Source: Myxocyprinus asiaticus | Lineage: Eukaryota > Chordata > Actinopteri > Cypriniformes > Catostomidae | DNA length: 64,000 nucleotides | Reading direction: 5' to 3' | NCBI RefSeq assembly: GCF_019703515.2 | Contig: NC_059346.1 | Span: 11,006,501 to 11,070,500 of the forward strand | In this document: piece after piece, positions 60,663 through 64,000 of the stretch | Numbering within the stretch: the stretch's first letter is position 1 | Layout: each line of letters starts with the position of its first letter | Position numbers and translations under genes: made by a program | Notes under the pieces: generated by a model | Told to the model about the DNA's origin: nothing | Databases searched by the model: none | The model's input: the letters and a program-made list of their open reading frames with translations, nothing else

Positions 60663-61053
60663 ATGGCAGAGGGGGATTTCTACACTATGGGCAACCGACA
60701 GAGAATCCCAAGGGATCCATTTAGGGAACAGTCGCTCGCGTCGCGGTTTATGGACGATGAGTTTGGACTGTCACCCTTTCCCGACGACTTATCCATGGAC
60801 TGGCCCGGCTGGGCTCGACCTCGAATGAGCACCCGGCTCGACGCGCCGTGGACGGGCTCGTTGCGCACGGGCTTCCCGCGGACGGGCATGGGCGCGCCGC
60901 AGAGCTTCAGCTCCATGTACAGCGAGACCCCTCGCAGAGTCAGCGCGCCCCCGAACGACCCAGACGAGCCGTGGAAAGTGTGCGTGAACGTGCAGAGCTT
61001 CAAACCAGAGGAGCTTAATATCAAAACTAAAGACGGCTTTGTAGAGGTGTCAG
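60663..61053 (+). CDS. hspb8: hspb8 exon 1 (small heat-shock protein B8)
   Basis: The ATG sits in an ideal context (CACCATGG). 130 codons plus one base, donor TCAG|GTGAGG. HSPB8 is a cytosolic small heat-shock chaperone which, with BAG3, sends misfolded proteins to autophagy. Residues 15-45 (IPRDPFREQSLASRF, DDEFGLSPFPDDL) match human [20 protein letters not shown] and PFPDDL; a Trp-rich WPGWARPR follows. From residue 102 the alpha-crystallin domain starts: EPWKVCVNVQSFKPEELNIK then TKDGFVEVSG, nearly identical to human. The exon is CpG-rich, unlike its surroundings, as expected for a promoter-proximal first exon. Other sHSPs lack this N-terminal DPF block, so the assignment is firm. Confidence 0.97.
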
Positions 61054-61715
61054 GTGAGGAAAACAAATTTGTTCCACAAATACAACTTGGTAACACTTAA
61101 ATTAGTTAAATTAATAACATTTATACATTATGACCTTATATAATGCTCATATGTCAGAAAATGTGTTATGTACATTCATTTGTACTGTGGCAGTACCATG
61201 GCACAGTGATATCAGATGGTTAACAGCATGGCACTTTATGTAGCCTATGCCATGGTACTCATTTCCATGGTATTTCCATGGACTACCATGGGATTCTTTG
61301 AAGTAAATGTAGTATTAATGTATTTTAAATTAAGTAACTTAAGTATTTTTGTATACACATTAGCTAGTAAGTCCATACTGACAACTAATACCACCAGCCT
61401 GCGGCCATGTTTATGGTTTTTTAGCATAGAGCACACAAAACTGATTCAGTATCAGATTTATATCTTAAATAATGTACTCATATACCAGCTAGTCACTCCT
61501 CAAACAAGTGTATGTCTGTCTACTACAATTCAGAAACTCTTAGGACGGAAGGCCTTTGACATGACTTGCACATTACCACCAGAGCTCATGTAATCAGCCA
61601 CCTGCTGAGATGCCCTAAGTATCACTAACAACTTGCAAAATTAGACTTCAAATGGAGAATCCCATAGTATACAACTTTCTGCATTATACCATCTTTCCTT
61701 TCCAAAATATTTTGA

Positions 61716-62044
61716 TAACACTTTACAATAAGGTTCCATTCGTTAACATTAGTTAATGCTTTAGGTATCATGAACTAACAATGAACAACACATTTTTTAC
61801 AGCATTGATTAATCTTTGTTATTGTTAGTTAATAAAAATACAGCTGTTCATTGTAAGTTCATGTTAGTTCATAGTGCATTAACTATAATGTTAACAAATA
61901 CAACTTTTGATTTTAAAAATGTATTACCATATGTTAAAATGAACATTAACAAAGATTAATAAATGCTGTTAAAGTATTGTTGTTAGTTCATGTTAACTAA
62001 TGTTGTTAAGTAATGTTAACAAATGGGACCTTATTGTAAAGTGT

Positions 62045-62046
<2 letters not shown>
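61716..62046. mobile_element. Fold-back MITE with TAACACTTTACAATAAGG ends
   Basis: Left TAACACTTTACAATAAGGTT and the exact complement at the right (62025-62046). 331 bp made largely of inverted and direct copies of TTAACATTAGTTAATG-like words. Non-coding; a common type in cyprinid DNA, from memory. It is followed directly by an (AT)n array. Confidence 0.75.
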
Positions 62047-62130
<84 letters not shown>

Positions 62131-62131
62131 T
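62047..62131. repeat. (AT)n(AC)n microsatellite
   Basis: AT array to about 62113, then AC array, directly at the right end of the fold-back MITE. Confidence 0.95.
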
Positions 62132-62316
62132 GGTATGCCAGCTGGGTCACTCAGTCACAGAGGGAGGGGGAAGGAGAGCAGCACGACTTTGGTAACGTCA
62201 CACAACCTCATTCTAAAAGTGTTCACACAGATAAAGTGACTTTAAGTTCTGTTTTACCATAGACCTTGTCACAGAGTTCTCAACGTCCTTCAAAATGTGG
62301 AACAACTGGAAAATCA

Positions 62317-62611
62317 TTATGGGGATAGTTCAGTAAAAATGAAAATTCTGTCATCATTTACTCACCCTCATGTCTTTCCAAAACAATTTCTTCCATGGAA
62401 CACAAAATAAGATGCTCGGCAGACTGACAGCCTCAGTTACCATTCACTTTCATTTTATGGATTAAAGATGCAATGAAAGTGAATGGTGACTGAGGCTAAC
62501 ATTATGCCTAACACCTCCTTTTGTGTTCCATGGAAGAAAGAAAGTCATGTGGGTTTGGAACAACATGAGGGTGAGAAAATGAGTTAATTTGTGGGTGAAC
62601 AATTCCTTTAA
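62317..62611. mobile_element. Fold-back MITE of the GATAGTTCACCC-related family
   Basis: The left arm (GGGGATAGTTCAGTAAAAAT, TTTACTCACCCTCATGTC, TTCCATGGAACACAAAAT) is repeated in complement in the right arm (TTGTGTTCCATGGAAGAAAG, ACATGAGGGTGAGAAAATGA). The arms meet near 62460 at TTCACTTTCATT and its complement. 295 bp, so a transcript could form a long hairpin. Confidence 0.75.
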
Positions 62612-63086
62612 GTTCATCTTTGTTCTGAGGGAAAGCATAGTCAAATAAATGTAAGACACTTCCACAGGTGTCTTACTCTATACCCAAGGGGGCAGCCAAT
62701 TTTGAGCATTTTTTTGTTTAATAGGGAAAGGCTGTTACACAGTATGTCAGTAGGTAAATGGCTGTTTATGTGGTAATGGATTTATTTTGCTCTTAGAACA
62801 TGCTGGAAACAGCATGCGTCAGAGGTCTTTTTAAGGCAACGAGTTGTTAGCTAGAATTATGCCTGTTGTTGAAACCACAGATTGTGAACATATTGATAGT
62901 AAGTAATTCATCAAGAGTGTGGTGGTGTGTGTTCCTGGTGTGCTCTGAAAACCAGTTGTTGTAGATATGTGGGCCGTGCCAAGACACAGGATGGCATGAC
63001 TGGCATTTAGTGACCAACAGCTGCAGTGAATGAGGCCTAGAAGCTTCTATATAGGCCTTCTTGATAGAAAAATATATACATGTATT

Positions 63087-63090
<4 letters not shown>

Positions 63091-63142
<52 letters not shown>
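63091..63142. repeat. (CA)n microsatellite
   Basis: Uninterrupted CA array of about 52 bp. Confidence 0.95.
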
Positions 63143-63146
<4 letters not shown>

Positions 63147-63203
63147 AAGAGCATGCTATATACTGTATATTACATAAATATATATTTGTTATATTTTACT
63201 GTT

Positions 63204-63373
<170 letters not shown>

Positions 63374-63820
63374 CAGAAAAAGTGATACACATATACATGC
63401 AGAAATACAGTATATGTATATGATGATGTGTATAGAATACTATATATATTAATTTTTTAACAATTTTGGGTTGTTTTTGAACACCAATAATTGGCCAATA
63501 ATGTCAAAACCCTTACAGGGCCAGAAAGTCTGATACAATAAACCTGTTCAAGTCTAATTTAATGTCTGTGTGGTAAGGGTTACGGTTCTGTGCCAAATGT
63601 TATAGCTTTTCACAAGCAAATTGGGCTTGCTTTTGTTTCAAGTTAAAGCCATACTGTACCTGTTCAACCACCTAAAATACTGACATGCATTTAAAGCAAA
63701 ATAATTTTCAAAATCTCTGCAGATCTTATTAAAAAACTGAGAATGTCAGAATGTAGTGTAGTTTGGCGATATGATCAGTATCGATCTGTGTGTTAACAAC
63801 TGCCATTATCTTTTCACCAG

Positions 63821-63884
63821 GGAAACATGAGGAAATGCAAGACGAGGGTGGAGTTGTTACCAAAAACTTCACAAAGAAAATTCA
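63821..63884 (+). CDS. hspb8: hspb8 exon 2
   Basis: 64 nt, acceptor ATCTTTTCACCAG and donor CA|GTGAGT. In frame with exon 1 it reads GKHEEMQDEGGVVTKNFTKK then I and a split Gln codon, against human [22 protein letters not shown]. The conserved KNFTKK motif holds the lysine equivalent to human Lys141, a neuropathy residue. The rest of the alpha-crystallin domain and the C-terminus must be in exon 3, beyond the window. Confidence 0.96.
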
Positions 63885-64000
63885 GTGAGTATTACAAATT
63901 TTCTCAAAAGTTTGCAGAACTTTCTGATTTGTAACCTTCCAGAATGATTAAGCAGCTTCGTGATGAATGTCACTTGGAGTTATTACAAGCAGCACAAAGT

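Noticed and set aside
60680..61096. A 138-codon minus-strand frame
   Set aside because: It is the complement of hspb8 exon 1, whose + strand product is unmistakable.
61054..61100. hspb8 exon 1 reading on past the donor to a stop at 61100
   Set aside because: The GTGAGG donor at 61054 fits the human exon boundary, and the exon at 63821 continues the conserved domain in frame.

Overview
The window looks like vertebrate, specifically teleost and most probably cyprinid, nuclear DNA: an AT-rich background with long introns, many dinucleotide arrays, and dense repeats of fish-typical classes (Tc1 with IR/DR ends, hAT elements with 8-bp duplications, TTAA-flanked MITEs, tRNA- and 5S-derived SINEs, DIRS-like retroelements). 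No bacterial operon, CRISPR array, tRNA or rRNA gene was seen. The species assignment rests on repeat and gene resemblance from memory, not on a search.

Two protein genes are supported, both on the + strand and in the order known from other vertebrates. The first, srrm4 (nSR100, the neural microexon splicing activator), fills 1-55542. Twelve coding exons (19844-55542) splice together in one continuous reading frame of 535 residues up to the stop at 55540-55542. The start codon and probably a single first exon lie upstream, so 1-19843 is intron. Exons 2-7 and 10-12 are all multiples of three with the same AG|N phase, and exon 5 is a 27-nt microexon. The C-terminal eMIC region, which defines microexon activators, is split over exons 12 and 13. 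The second gene, hspb8 (small heat-shock protein B8), starts at 60663. Exons 1 and 2 are present and the third falls beyond the end. About 5.1 kb separates the srrm4 stop from the hspb8 ATG.

Almost everything else is intron filled with mobile DNA. 1-19843 (intron 1) holds scattered MITEs, a tRNA-SINE with a 16-bp duplication and a solo DIRS-like terminal repeat. 26.2-29.3 kb is a decayed DIRS-type element interrupted by a tRNA-SINE. 30420-32000 is a full-length, young Tc1 element whose right end is 38 nt upstream of srrm4 exon 4 and whose transposase has one internal stop. 34.8-36.0 kb has a deleted Tc1 copy and a 5'-truncated SINE. 40958-42632 is a complete hAT element, with a related inverted copy starting at 51846. 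46214-50014 is a multi-level nest: a TTAA element contains a 5S-SINE split by a DIRS-like element, plus a small MITE. 56521-57565 and 59132-59906 are two more hAT elements between the genes. hspb8 intron 1 holds two fold-back MITEs and long AT/CA arrays.

I found no new biological system. The points most worth a second look are the microexon with UGC motifs inside the microexon regulator itself, the Tc1 insertion against exon 4, the nested element stack, and the inverted hAT pair around exons 9-12.
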